Below, one piece after another: positions 1 through 8,439 of a stretch of DNA of 64,000 nucleotides. The stretch is from Kordia sp. TARA_039_SRF (GTDB lineage Bacteria; Bacteroidota; Bacteroidia; Flavobacteriales; Flavobacteriaceae): assembly GCA_006383075.2 (NCBI GenBank), contig SMNH02000012.1:1-64000 (forward strand). The letters are read 5' to 3'. Position 1 is the first letter of the stretch. Each line of letters begins with the position of its first letter. The translations under genes were made by a program, and so were the position numbers. Under the pieces are notes generated by a model. That model had not been told where the DNA came from. It saw only the letters and a list, made by a program, of their open reading frames with translations, and made no database searches.

Positions 1-18
1 CAAATAGAAACGATTTTT

Positions 19-110
19 AGTGGTTCACTTTCATCCGGCAAGCTATGCTCACTTTGAGCCGGCAAGGGTGGCTCAGTTTAACCCGAAGTTAGTGGTTCAC
101 TTTATCCGAA
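19..110. repeat. Four tandem ~24-bp imperfect repeats, possible IS21-type terminal repeats
   Basis: Four copies of a unit resembling GTGGCTCACTTTnAnCCGG start near 19, 44, 67 and 91, a spacing of 23-25 bp. Units 1 and 4 share AGTGGTTCACTTT; units 1 and 2 share CCGGCAA. IS21-family elements carry multiple terminal repeats of about this size, so this may be the right end of an element whose body lies left of the window. No transposase is visible here, so the assignment is inference. Confidence 0.4.
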
Positions 111-290
111 TTTTGCACTCTAGTTTAGACTTCGTTTCTTTGAGTTCTTGCAGTAAAACCTTGTTAAGTTCTTTTTGTGTTTTCATATTTTGTAACATTT
201 AATTGCTATATTTTCAATTCAAATGTAACTATTTAGTGCTAATAAATCAAATAGAATTTAGCATTTTAACACTAATTATTGGTTTTTATG

Positions 291-298
291 TAACTTTG
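291..298 (+). promoter_or_regulatory. Bacteroidota-type -7 element of the XRE gene
   Basis: TAACTTTG matches the TAnnTTTG consensus of Bacteroidota promoters and lies 22 bp before the ATG at 320. No well-spaced -33 TTG is obvious, so only the -7 half is supported. Confidence 0.4.
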
Positions 299-319
299 TA
301 ATGTTAAATATTTAGTTTT

Positions 320-613
320 ATGTTAAGAATAAAAGAAGTTGCTAAAAGTAAAAATATTAGCCTAGAACAATTGGCAGATATTTTAAAAATTAATAGAGTA
401 ACTTTAAGTAGAAATATTAACGGTAATCCAACTGTCGAGACTTTATCGAAAATAGCTACTGCATTGGAAGTTGAAATTAGTGAATTATTCATTTCTTCTA
501 AAGATAATTCACAGCTTCATGGTTTCGTGGAATATCAAAATGAAATACATCGCATCAACTCAAAAGAAGATTTAGAGAACTTGTTAGCTATTGTTAATAA
601 AGATGCAGAATAA
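320..613 (+). CDS. XRE-family helix-turn-helix regulator
   Basis: A 97-residue DNA-binding protein. Residues 5-60 form a Cro/C1-type HTH: the stretch ISLEQLADILKINRVTLSR gives helices 2 and 3, followed by NGNPTVETLSKIATALEV, the usual helices 4-5 of XRE proteins. The remaining ~35 residues form an acidic tail of the kind seen in many small Bacteroidota XRE proteins. It stands alone on the plus strand, convergent with the DUF4297-type gene that ends at 856. It could regulate the neighbouring defence genes or belong to the mobile element suggested at the left edge; the sequence does not decide. The ATG at 320 is well placed behind a TAnnTTTG element. Confidence 0.85.
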   Translation: MLRIKEVAKSKNISLEQLADILKINRVTLSRNINGNPTVETLSKIATALEVEISELFISSKDNSQLHGFVEYQNEIHRINSKEDLENLLAIVNKDAE

Positions 614-855
614 GCTTAAAATGTTTATAAAGTATATTTTCTTCTCCTAATAGAACATACTCCATAATATATAAATATAAGACGATTTTTCTTTGATTTG
701 TTAGTCTGTCCTATTATCTAAAAAAAATAAGAGTTATTGCAAAGTACTTCAATTCCGTTTTTAAGTGTCAATGTATATATTTTGATAAGTTTTGTTCGTC
801 TGATTGGCTTTGAGACACTCGATAATGTGTATGGGTTCTGTAGGTTAGTGTTTCA

Positions 856-3819
856 TTATTGCCTGTCATTAAATGGAGATAGTTCTTCCACTTCGTCCTC
901 TTGGAATCTAAACCTTTCATTCAAAAATGACTTTAATGCTTTAAAATTAGGAAAACGAGATTTGCTTTCAAGCCCAAATGACTTAAGTACATGATGTGCT
1001 ACTTGTTTTAATTGAAGCTCCAAGTTTTGTCCGATTAATTCAGTTATTGGTATCTCAACGTAAGTTTCCTTTTCGTCTTTAAATCTGATTTCATGAAAGA
1101 TTTTTTGAAAATCTTCGAGCCACTCTTCATCATTGGAATATTTTTTGCCATTTTGGCGAAGTAAGTTTTTTGCCTTTAGGTCAACAATGTTGTTGTAAAG
1201 AGCAAGTACTATTTGCCAGTCTAGCCAGCCTTCACCTTTCAATCTATTCAGTTCTGAATTAAACTGGTCAGATTGCTTTAAGCGTTCAAGAGTCAGATGT
1301 ATTACGTCAATACAATTTTTGTAACGACCCCTAATATTTTCAATTGAGGTGTCTCTGTTATAGAGTGGACTATCGTTTTTTTTTGAAGAGAGTGTTTCAG
1401 ATTCATGCTGTTGAATATTCAAAATTTCAGATTGGAATTTGTTTCTCATGGACTCTTTGAATTTGTCTTCAGAAATCAAATCTCTATATGCTCTTTGATA
1501 AGCATTAATAGTTAAAGCTCTATTACCAAGCCCCTTTTTAAATAAGGAGTGAAACTTTTCGTGAAAATCATCAGCAGGAAGGAGACTCAATTCATTTAAT
1601 ATCAATTGAAAGGCAACAGTTATAGCTGCATAATGCATGTTCTTTTCAGTAGGTTCTTTTGAGTTCAAAACAGGTAGAAATACTTTCCAATGATATTCTG
1701 AATTTGATGGAAGTTGTTCTGGTCCTTTTGGATTTTCGACCAATTCAATTATGATATTTATTCGTCCCTCAGTTAAATGAAAGTCAACATCATTCAAAGC
1801 AATTTCGGATTGAATGATTTGAATTAAAGAAGCAAACTCCTCACCAATTGAATTAGATAAAAAATCATTTTGAAACTCTATATTCCACTCACTACCAAAT
1901 GCCTTCCAACTTATGTTTCTTATTGGACCAAGATCATTAATTGGAGGGTTTTCAAGTTTACGGGTAATAAGCTCATTCAGACCAATTGTACTTTGTTCCT
2001 TTCCAATGTACTCAACACCGTCCTCAAGAAAATCTATGAATAATTGCCCCATTATGCTTTTCAAATAAGCAATAAATCCTGATAATTGATTCGAAAGGAT
2101 GGGTGTTAAACCAAGAACAAAGCAACATTCGGCCAGTGTTTTTCCCAAAAGTTCATCGGTCTCTGGATCAAACTCCCTTGGGTCAAATTCGTTTCGTGCA
2201 GAAATATAATTTTCAAATGTTTGTAAATAACTCATCCATGATCCCTGCTTAAAGTCATAATGAAGTAGTAATGCATAGGAATCACTAATACGTTTATACA
2301 ATAGTGAATCTTCTTTTTGGAAACAGAACCAAATGGCAGATAATGAATAGTATTTCGCTGCAAGGTTCATTCCAATAGCTGAATATAGTTGGGATATACC
2401 CATTACAGCCAAAATAAAACCTTCATAAGTAGCTTCATTCTGATAAAGGTCTTTAGCCTTATGAAAAAAGTCTAGGGCTTTTAGGACACCCTTGGTATTT
2501 TTCGAGTGTAGATGTTTCCATCCTTTCTCGGTGTAGCGTTTTGCAGCACTAAAATTACCCTCACGTTCTTGAACAAGTGGCAGTATATCTTCAGAATATT
2601 TCTCAAGCTCAAGAAATTCATCATCCAATCCGAACTTAATGGTTAAATCAACAATGGTATCAACTCTTTTGCCTAATTGAGAAATGGCATATTGTGGAGC
2701 ATTAGGTAATTCAACGATTATTTCATTGAAACATGCTAGGGCGTTTTCTTTGTTATCAGATCCAATGCCAATAGAGCTCTTATTAAGGCTTGAAAATCCT
2801 TCTAACTCTAGAAGACCGCAGTAAATATTTCTATCTGCTGCTAAGGCTTTTTGTTCATCGACTATTGAATCGAAAAGTTCAAACCATTCTAGGATCTGAC
2901 CTTCTTCAATATCAATTATATCTAGCTTTTGTGTTGTTGCTATTACTGACAGTAAATTGAGAGAATCTTCGAGGCTTCCTAAATCAGTAAATTCTCTTAT
3001 ATCAGAAAAGTAATCATTGATAATTCCCTCTAATCCTTTTAAACTGTTCTTTGGTTTTTCATCAACAGATGGCCTTAATGTCAACCATACAATTTCATAT
3101 ATAGCTTCTCTCTTAAGTCTTCTTAATATGCCCGCATGATTTTGGTAGATCGTTAAGAGATTTAGCCATAATTCACTATGGTCTCCTAAGTAGCTGTTTC
3201 TTCTACAATGTTTTGCAGCAAAAAGTACTTGGTAAAACTCGCCAATATTAAAATTTGGAATATCCCTAACATCTTTCCACAACTTATATGAATCCAAGTA
3301 CACCTTGTCGTCCTTACTGCCTAAACTCAACAGCTGATTGTCAAGGAGCTCATTCGTAAGTAAGCGATTTTCAGGGTTAGACTCCATTGATTTATCACCT
3401 ACTACACCTCTAAGTCTATCAAAAACTAAAGACTGCTCATCCTTACTGATAGGAAAAGGTAGCTGACGTATTAATTCAAACGAATTTTCAATTGAGACGT
3501 CAATTGCATTTTCACTTGATATTCCATCAAATACCCATCGAATTGATTTTGCAAAAGTCTCCCAAATATTCTGCGGTAAATTATCATACACCTCTTTTGC
3601 AATCAGCAGCTCTCTATTGTCTCCATCTGTTTTTAAATTCTCATACTGCTCCTGTATGTAAGAATCTATAATTGTCTTTAACTTGACTGCACATTTAGCT
3701 AGTAGCTCGTGAGAAGGCTTGTCTTGATTTGAAGCCCACTCTGATAATAGTTCCGCATCATTGTCCCCTCTTTTAGCCGCAATTGAAGTATTTGTTTCGA
3801 ATACGAAAAAGAGGGTCAT
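856..3819 (-). CDS. Large C-terminal part of a DUF4297 (Cap4-like) nuclease protein, frameshifted from its N-terminus
   Basis: 987 residues, leucine- and glutamate-rich and predicted mostly helical, with no repeat family I can name. Its first residues (FVFETNTSIAAKRGDND) look like the end of a DUF4297 nuclease domain, not like a natural N-terminus, and the rest of that domain is encoded in another frame just upstream at 3773-4135. Removing one T from the five-T run (A run at 3806-3810 on the plus strand) fuses the frames into about 1,100 residues reading DPLFVFETNTSIA across the join. The helical bulk is then likely the target-sensing or regulatory part of a dsDNA nuclease defence protein. 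It is either a recent pseudogene, a sequencing error or, less likely, a +1 slippage site. Its codons and openness over 2.9 kb argue against long decay. Confidence 0.7.
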   Translation of the reverse strand: MTLFFVFETNTSIAAKRGDNDAELLSEWASNQDKPSHELLAKCAVKLKTIIDSYIQEQYENLKTDGDNRELLIAKEVYDNLPQNIWETFAKSIRWVFDGISSENAIDVSIENSFELIRQLPFPISKDEQSLVFDRLRGVVGDKSMESNPENRLLTNELLDNQLLSLGSKDDKVYLDSYKLWKDVRDIPNFNIGEFYQVLFAAKHCRRNSYLGDHSELWLNLLTIYQNHAGILRRLKREAIYEIVWLTLRPSVDEKPKNSLKGLEGIINDYFSDIREFTDLGSLEDSLNLLSVIATTQKLDIIDIEEGQILEWFELFDSIVDEQKALAADRNIYCGLLELEGFSSLNKSSIGIGSDNKENALACFNEIIVELPNAPQYAISQLGKRVDTIVDLTIKFGLDDEFLELEKYSEDILPLVQEREGNFSAAKRYTEKGWKHLHSKNTKGVLKALDFFHKAKDLYQNEATYEGFILAVMGISQLYSAIGMNLAAKYYSLSAIWFCFQKEDSLLYKRISDSYALLLHYDFKQGSWMSYLQTFENYISARNEFDPREFDPETDELLGKTLAECCFVLGLTPILSNQLSGFIAYLKSIMGQLFIDFLEDGVEYIGKEQSTIGLNELITRKLENPPINDLGPIRNISWKAFGSEWNIEFQNDFLSNSIGEEFASLIQIIQSEIALNDVDFHLTEGRINIIIELVENPKGPEQLPSNSEYHWKVFLPVLNSKEPTEKNMHYAAITVAFQLILNELSLLPADDFHEKFHSLFKKGLGNRALTINAYQRAYRDLISEDKFKESMRNKFQSEILNIQQHESETLSSKKNDSPLYNRDTSIENIRGRYKNCIDVIHLTLERLKQSDQFNSELNRLKGEGWLDWQIVLALYNNIVDLKAKNLLRQNGKKYSNDEEWLEDFQKIFHEIRFKDEKETYVEIPITELIGQNLELQLKQVAHHVLKSFGLESKSRFPNFKALKSFLNERFRFQEDEVEELSPFNDRQ

Positions 3820-4135
3820 CCATTAAATACTCTCCCTTTACAAAAAGCATAAAGAAGTGAGCTAATGATTTGGTTATTTCAACACTAGAGAATGAAAATT
3901 TTTTTGATGAATAGAGTTTTAGTTGTTTGAATGTTGATTTAAATGAAGTTAGATCTCTTTGAAAAATATCATCTTCAAAATCACAATAAATATGCTCAGC
4001 AATTCCATGGACTTTGTTGAATAACCAAACCTCCAAAGTTTTGAGCTCTTGATATTTAAACCCTTTAATGACATCCGGGGCATCTGTGTCCTTTGCAAAG
4101 AGATGGAGTTTTGATATGTGTCCTGTTTTAGCCAT
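3773..4135 (-). CDS. N-terminal DUF4297 (Cap4-like) PD-(D/E)XK nuclease fragment
   Basis: 120 residues holding the first half of a DUF4297 endonuclease domain. DAPDVIKGFKYQELKTLEVW gives the helix with the conserved YQ, CDFEDDI supplies the acidic pair, and FKQLKLYSSK supplies the QxK form of the PD-(D/E)XK core. DUF4297 domains cut DNA in Cap4 of CBASS systems and occur in other anti-phage proteins. The frame ends abruptly at NKYFNCG, while the downstream gene in the next frame continues the domain, so the two are one broken gene. The start at 4135 is supported by the short N-terminus MAKTGHISKL, which precedes the domain as usual. No cyclase (CD-NTase) gene lies nearby, so this would not be CBASS; a stand-alone nuclease is more likely. 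Confidence 0.65.
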   Translation of the reverse strand: MAKTGHISKLHLFAKDTDAPDVIKGFKYQELKTLEVWLFNKVHGIAEHIYCDFEDDIFQRDLTSFKSTFKQLKLYSSKKFSFSSVEITKSLAHFFMLFVKGEYLMDDPLFRIRNKYFNCG

Positions 4136-4735
4136 CTTAATTAGTTAAATAAAAATAACTTTTTTGTTTTTAATATTTGATTTCTATTATAGAGTAAAAC
4201 TGTATTAGTGTAAATAGTTGTATAGGTTTACGTTTAATTTTGTCAATAAACTTGTATCTGAAAATTCTAATGGATTTTTAGAAGTAGGCAAGTTGTATTA
4301 ATTATTTGTAGCTATTATACCTGTTGCATAAGTCTAAGATATTGAATAATTGTGTATTGAGTTATATGCAAGGAAAAAATATTAAACAGTTTTTAGTTAA
4401 GTACTCATATTTGCAAGAATATTTTTATCTCTATTTTTAGAAGTTTTAGACTCGGATTATTTGTGAACTTACTAAAGTTTGCTATGAAACTAGAGTTCAA
4501 AAAAAGCATTGCACCTGTAGTATAATTTAAACTCTTTTTAGCTGGCTATTTAGAAAATACAATTGATGATCATCAGTTAATTGCTAATTTTAATTTGTGC
4601 TTGGGTATTTTTATATTTATTTTTCTTTCGCTTTATGTGGAAAACCGTAATTTAAAACTTAAAGGTTTTTATTACATTTATAAAAATTATCTTATTAATA
4701 AATATAAAAATAATTTGAATAAAAGAATCATAACT
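4136..4735. other. Intergenic region between divergent defence genes
   Basis: About 600 bp, very AT-rich, between the divergent DUF4297 and SPARSA-type genes, so it should hold both promoters. A perfect 12-bp palindrome TGATGATCATCA lies at 4564-4575. I see no convincing gene. The hydrophobic, lysine/tyrosine-rich reading from 4595 to 4735 in frame with the next gene looks like translated spacer, not protein. Confidence 0.4.
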
Positions 4736-7700
4736 TTGGATTACGACGCATTTCTAAGGTCTTTTAAACGTAATATAGATGTTCCTCATTCATTTTTACT
4801 GGGAGCGGGAGCTTCTATAACTTCAGGAATCCAGTCAGCTTATGATTGTATTTGGGAATGGAAGAAGGATATATATCTTTCTAAAAATGTAAATGCTTCA
4901 AACTATTATAAAAACTATAAGGATGATTCCGTTAGGAAAAGCATTCAAAAATGGTTAGATAGTCAAGGAGAGTATCCAAGATTAAATTCAAGTGAAGAAT
5001 ATTCCTTTTTTGCTGAAAAAGCATATCCAATAAGTGATGATAGAAGGAAATATTTTCAGAGTTTAATAGAAAATAAAGAACCTTATATTGGATACAAACT
5101 TTTGTGTTTGTTGGCAGAGCATAATATAGTCAAATCAGTTTGGACAACTAATTTTGATAGTCTCATTACTCGCGCAGCTCACCAAAATAAGTTAACACCT
5201 ATTGAAATAAGCTTAGATAATGTAGACAGGATTTATAGAAATCAAAGTAATAAAGAACTTCTTGCAATTTCACTTCATGGAGATTATAAGTTTAGCTCAT
5301 TAAAAAACACTACGGATGAATTAGATTCTCAAAATGAAGTGTTTGTAGAAACTTTATCAAACTATCATATTGATAAAAATTTAATAATTATTGGTTATAG
5401 TGGCAGAGATAAGTCTTTAATGGATGCTTTAAAGAAAGCATTTACTCGTAAAGGTTCAGGACGATTATACTGGTGTGGTTATGGAGATGTAATATCAGAC
5501 GAGATCGAAGAATTACTAACACTTGTACAAGAATCAGGAAGAGAAGCTCATTATATAACAACTGATGGTTTTGATAAAACCTTAATACATTTAACTAAGT
5601 CAGCTTTTGAAGAGAATGTTTTGCTATCTCAAGAAATTCAAGATACTTTAGAAAGCTCACAAGATGAAGAATATCTGAAAACAAAATTTAGATTAAACTA
5701 TTCAAAAACGAGTAAATATATTAAAAGTAATTTACATCCTGTTGTTTTTCCTAAAGAAGTTTTTCAATTTGAAATTGATTATAAGGATGAAAAGCCATGG
5801 CGCTTTTTAAAGGTAATATGTAGAACAAATAATATTTGTGCTGTTCCTTTTAAAAGAAAAGTGTTTGCAATTGGGACATTAACAGATATTTCAAATACTT
5901 TCAAAGGTATTTTAAAAAGCGAAATTAAAAGAGAACCTATCAGTAAGTACGATGTTGAAAACGTTACAGCTTTTAAATCATTAATGCTTCAAGCCATTTT
6001 AAAGTATTTTGAAATTAATGAAAGAATATCGACAAATTATAAAAATAAAATTTGGCTGATTTCTAATGAAAATGAATATCAGAATATTAAAATTCATAAA
6101 GCTTTATATCTCTCTTTTTACTTTGATAGAAACAAAGATTTTGGATACTTAACATTTACGCCAACTTTACATTTGACCTCAGACCAAGAAATATCAAAGA
6201 CACAAAAATTAACAATCAGCAAATACAATTTAGAGAAATTATATAATGACAAGTACGATGAAATATTAAAAAATTGGAACAAAATATTATTCAGTAAGCC
6301 TAGAATCAAATTTGAATACCCTCAAGGTTCTGGGAGTAGTTTTGAATTTCAAATATCTTCAAACACTGCTTTTGGAGAAATAGATGTTTTAGATCCAAAT
6401 TACAGAGGATATAGACCAAGACAATATGATAAGCGAAAAACTCAATTTAAAGGAGTACAGTTTTTAGAACCACAACTTGTATTTAGGAATATATCAACTA
6501 ATATGGATTTTAAAGATTATCATCCAATGAGAGGATTAGTTAATAATCGTCCTTTTGATGTTAATTTAAATGGAGTTGTATTGTCAAATGAAATAAACTT
6601 ATCTGTTATTTGTGGAGAAAAATATTCAAGTAAATTTTATGAGTTTCTTTCTAAATTACAGAATAAACATTCGACAGGTAATGTAAATCCAGATTACTTA
6701 ATTGAATATCCTGGATTTTCTTCTATATATAATTTACCTATAAATATACCATATTTTGAAAGTGATGATAAATGGCTGAATATTGACTTCAAAGGAGAGA
6801 ATGAGCTAGAAACACATGAGAATGCAATTAATCTTGCTAGATTGATTACTTCTAAAATTGAACAAATTGCGAATACTCAAAGTCAAAGTACAATAATAAT
6901 TTTCATCCCCAAAGAGTGGCAGAACTTTGAAAGTTTTGTTAACCAAGAAGAAAGTTTTGATTTACATGATTATATAAAAGCTTTTTCTGCTTCCAAAGGA
7001 ATAGCAACACAACTAATAAGAGAAGAAACACTAGAAGATAAATTAACGTGTCAGATTTATTGGTGGTTATCGTTATCATTTTATGTAAAATCACTTAGGA
7101 CACCATGGATTTTAAATAATCAAGAAAAAGATACAGCTTATGCAGGAATAGGCTACAGTCTTTCAAAAATAAAAGATAGGACAGAAATTGTTATTGGATG
7201 TAGTCATATTTATAATTCTAATGGGCAAGGCTTAAAGTATAAATTGTCTAAGATTGATAACTATATTCTCGATAAGCAAAATAATCCTTATCTATCATTT
7301 AAGGATGCTTTTCAATTTGGTGTTTCTATAAGAGAGTTATTTTATGAATCTCTAAATAAATTACCAGAAAGAGTTGTTATTCATAAAAGAACAAGATTTA
7401 CAGAGGATGAAATAAATGGAATAAAAGCTAGTTTAAATAAGGCTGGAATAAAAAAAATTGATCTTATTGAAATTAGTTTTGAACCTGATGCACGCTTTGT
7501 AGCAATGAGTGTGTACAATAATGAATTACAAGTTGATAAATTTCCTATTTCAAGAGGTACTTGTATCGTTACGAATGAACATACCGCACTTTTGTGGACT
7601 CATGGAATCGTTCCATCGGTTCGCCAACCTAGTTATAAATTTTATTTAGGAGGAAGAAGCATTCCAGCTCCAATAAAAATAACAAAACATTATGGAGAAT

Positions 7701-7876
7701 CGAATATTGACTTGATTTCAACAGAAATTTTGGGGTTAACTAAAATGAATTGGAATTCATTGGATTTATATTCAAAACTTCCATCGACTATTGATTCCTC
7801 AAATAAGATAGCAAGAATTGGAAAGTTGCTATCAAGATTTGAAGGGAGAACGTATGATTATAGATTGTTTATTTAA
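4736..7876 (+). CDS. Single-chain SIR2-APAZ-short Argonaute (SPARSA-type NAD-depleting defence protein)
   Basis: About 1,046 residues. An N-terminal SIR2 domain shows the NAD-binding FLLGAGAS, the WTTNFDSLI motif with the invariant Asn, the catalytic-type His in SLHGDY, and NLIIIGYSGRD. A middle ~300 residues match the expected place of an APAZ (N-L1-L2-like) region. The C-terminus is MID-PIWI: YAGIGYSLSKIKDRTEIVIG, then VVIHKRTRFTEDE, then THGIVPSVRQP, ending IGKLLSRFEGRTYDYRLFI. The catalytic acids are gone (GIDV is GIGY; HRDGR is HKRTR), as in short pAgos, so it binds but should not cut. Family knowledge: guide RNA recognition of invader DNA triggers the SIR2 NADase and abortive death. Sir2-APAZ and pAgo are often two genes; here they are fused. 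The frame is open from a TTG at 4595, but TTG 4736 (or 4715) places the SIR2 fold at the natural N-terminus. Confidence 0.85.
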   Translation: MDYDAFLRSFKRNIDVPHSFLLGAGASITSGIQSAYDCIWEWKKDIYLSKNVNASNYYKNYKDDSVRKSIQKWLDSQGEYPRLNSSEEYSFFAEKAYPISDDRRKYFQSLIENKEPYIGYKLLCLLAEHNIVKSVWTTNFDSLITRAAHQNKLTPIEISLDNVDRIYRNQSNKELLAISLHGDYKFSSLKNTTDELDSQNEVFVETLSNYHIDKNLIIIGYSGRDKSLMDALKKAFTRKGSGRLYWCGYGDVISDEIEELLTLVQESGREAHYITTDGFDKTLIHLTKSAFEENVLLSQEIQDTLESSQDEEYLKTKFRLNYSKTSKYIKSNLHPVVFPKEVFQFEIDYKDEKPWRFLKVICRTNNICAVPFKRKVFAIGTLTDISNTFKGILKSEIKREPISKYDVENVTAFKSLMLQAILKYFEINERISTNYKNKIWLISNENEYQNIKIHKALYLSFYFDRNKDFGYLTFTPTLHLTSDQEISKTQKLTISKYNLEKLYNDKYDEILKNWNKILFSKPRIKFEYPQGSGSSFEFQISSNTAFGEIDVLDPNYRGYRPRQYDKRKTQFKGVQFLEPQLVFRNISTNMDFKDYHPMRGLVNNRPFDVNLNGVVLSNEINLSVICGEKYSSKFYEFLSKLQNKHSTGNVNPDYLIEYPGFSSIYNLPINIPYFESDDKWLNIDFKGENELETHENAINLARLITSKIEQIANTQSQSTIIIFIPKEWQNFESFVNQEESFDLHDYIKAFSASKGIATQLIREETLEDKLTCQIYWWLSLSFYVKSLRTPWILNNQEKDTAYAGIGYSLSKIKDRTEIVIGCSHIYNSNGQGLKYKLSKIDNYILDKQNNPYLSFKDAFQFGVSIRELFYESLNKLPERVVIHKRTRFTEDEINGIKASLNKAGIKKIDLIEISFEPDARFVAMSVYNNELQVDKFPISRGTCIVTNEHTALLWTHGIVPSVRQPSYKFYLGGRSIPAPIKITKHYGESNIDLISTEILGLTKMNWNSLDLYSKLPSTIDSSNKIARIGKLLSRFEGRTYDYRLFI

Positions 7877-8439
7877 ATCAAATCACCCTTAAAAGATAAA
7901 AAAAGGTTAAATTAAGTTTCCAACATATTTTTTAGGTTTTGAAGACTTATCCTTTTTGGATTTGATAAAAGGGAGTTTTTTTTTCCTTATAAAATATTAA
8001 GTCTATGAATTCACTTTAAACCTAATATTGAGTTTGATTCATTACAGACTTGTAAATAAAAAGAGATTTTCAGAGGTAATTATTACCAGAGTTAATTATT
8101 AATTCTTCAATAGAGAATTTATATTGAATTTACATTAGATAGCTTAATGTCAGCAATTGTGTAATTGAAAGTGGATTCATTATTTAATGATGGCAAAAGT
8201 TAATTTTTAATGTGTTAAAATAAAGTACTAATTTTTAAGATTATAAAAAATGAATAAATATGTTGAAGTATAAATAGAGTAGTTTGTAAGTATTTTCTAA
8301 TAAATTTTGTGAATTCATGATAGTTTAGGAATTCTATTAATATAATTCCTTTATTCTGCTATTTTGATTGATAAAAATCAAACGTAAGCTTACTTAAATA
8401 GATCATTTTTAGGCATATGAATCAATAGAATAACATTCA
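7877..8439. other. Intergenic spacer before the nSTAND gene
   Basis: About 560 bp of very AT-rich sequence. Apart from the weak terminator near 7950, it holds a short palindrome GTAATTATTAC at 8076-8086 and no gene I can support. It should contain the promoter of the nSTAND-SapC pair, but I see no clear TAnnTTTG. Confidence 0.3.
7949..7990 (+). terminator. Possible terminator of the SIR2-pAgo gene
   Basis: TCCTTTT and AAAAGGGA can pair around a nine-base loop and are followed by a run of nine T. One base is bulged, so the hairpin is weak. It lies ~75 bp after the stop at 7876. Confidence 0.35.

Noticed and set aside
20-202. 60-residue frame at the left edge (VHFHPASYAHFEPARV...)
   Set aside because: It is the translation of the four tandem repeats and the AT-rich flank; no start signal or family.
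737-994. 85-residue plus-strand frame
   Set aside because: Mostly antisense to the end of the DUF4297-linked gene; no protein features of its own.
4595-4735. Hydrophobic leader upstream of the SIR2 domain
   Set aside because: Composition (F, I, Y, K, N, L only) is that of translated AT-rich spacer; SIR2 proteins begin close to the FLLGAGAS motif. TTG 4595 is an unlikely start.
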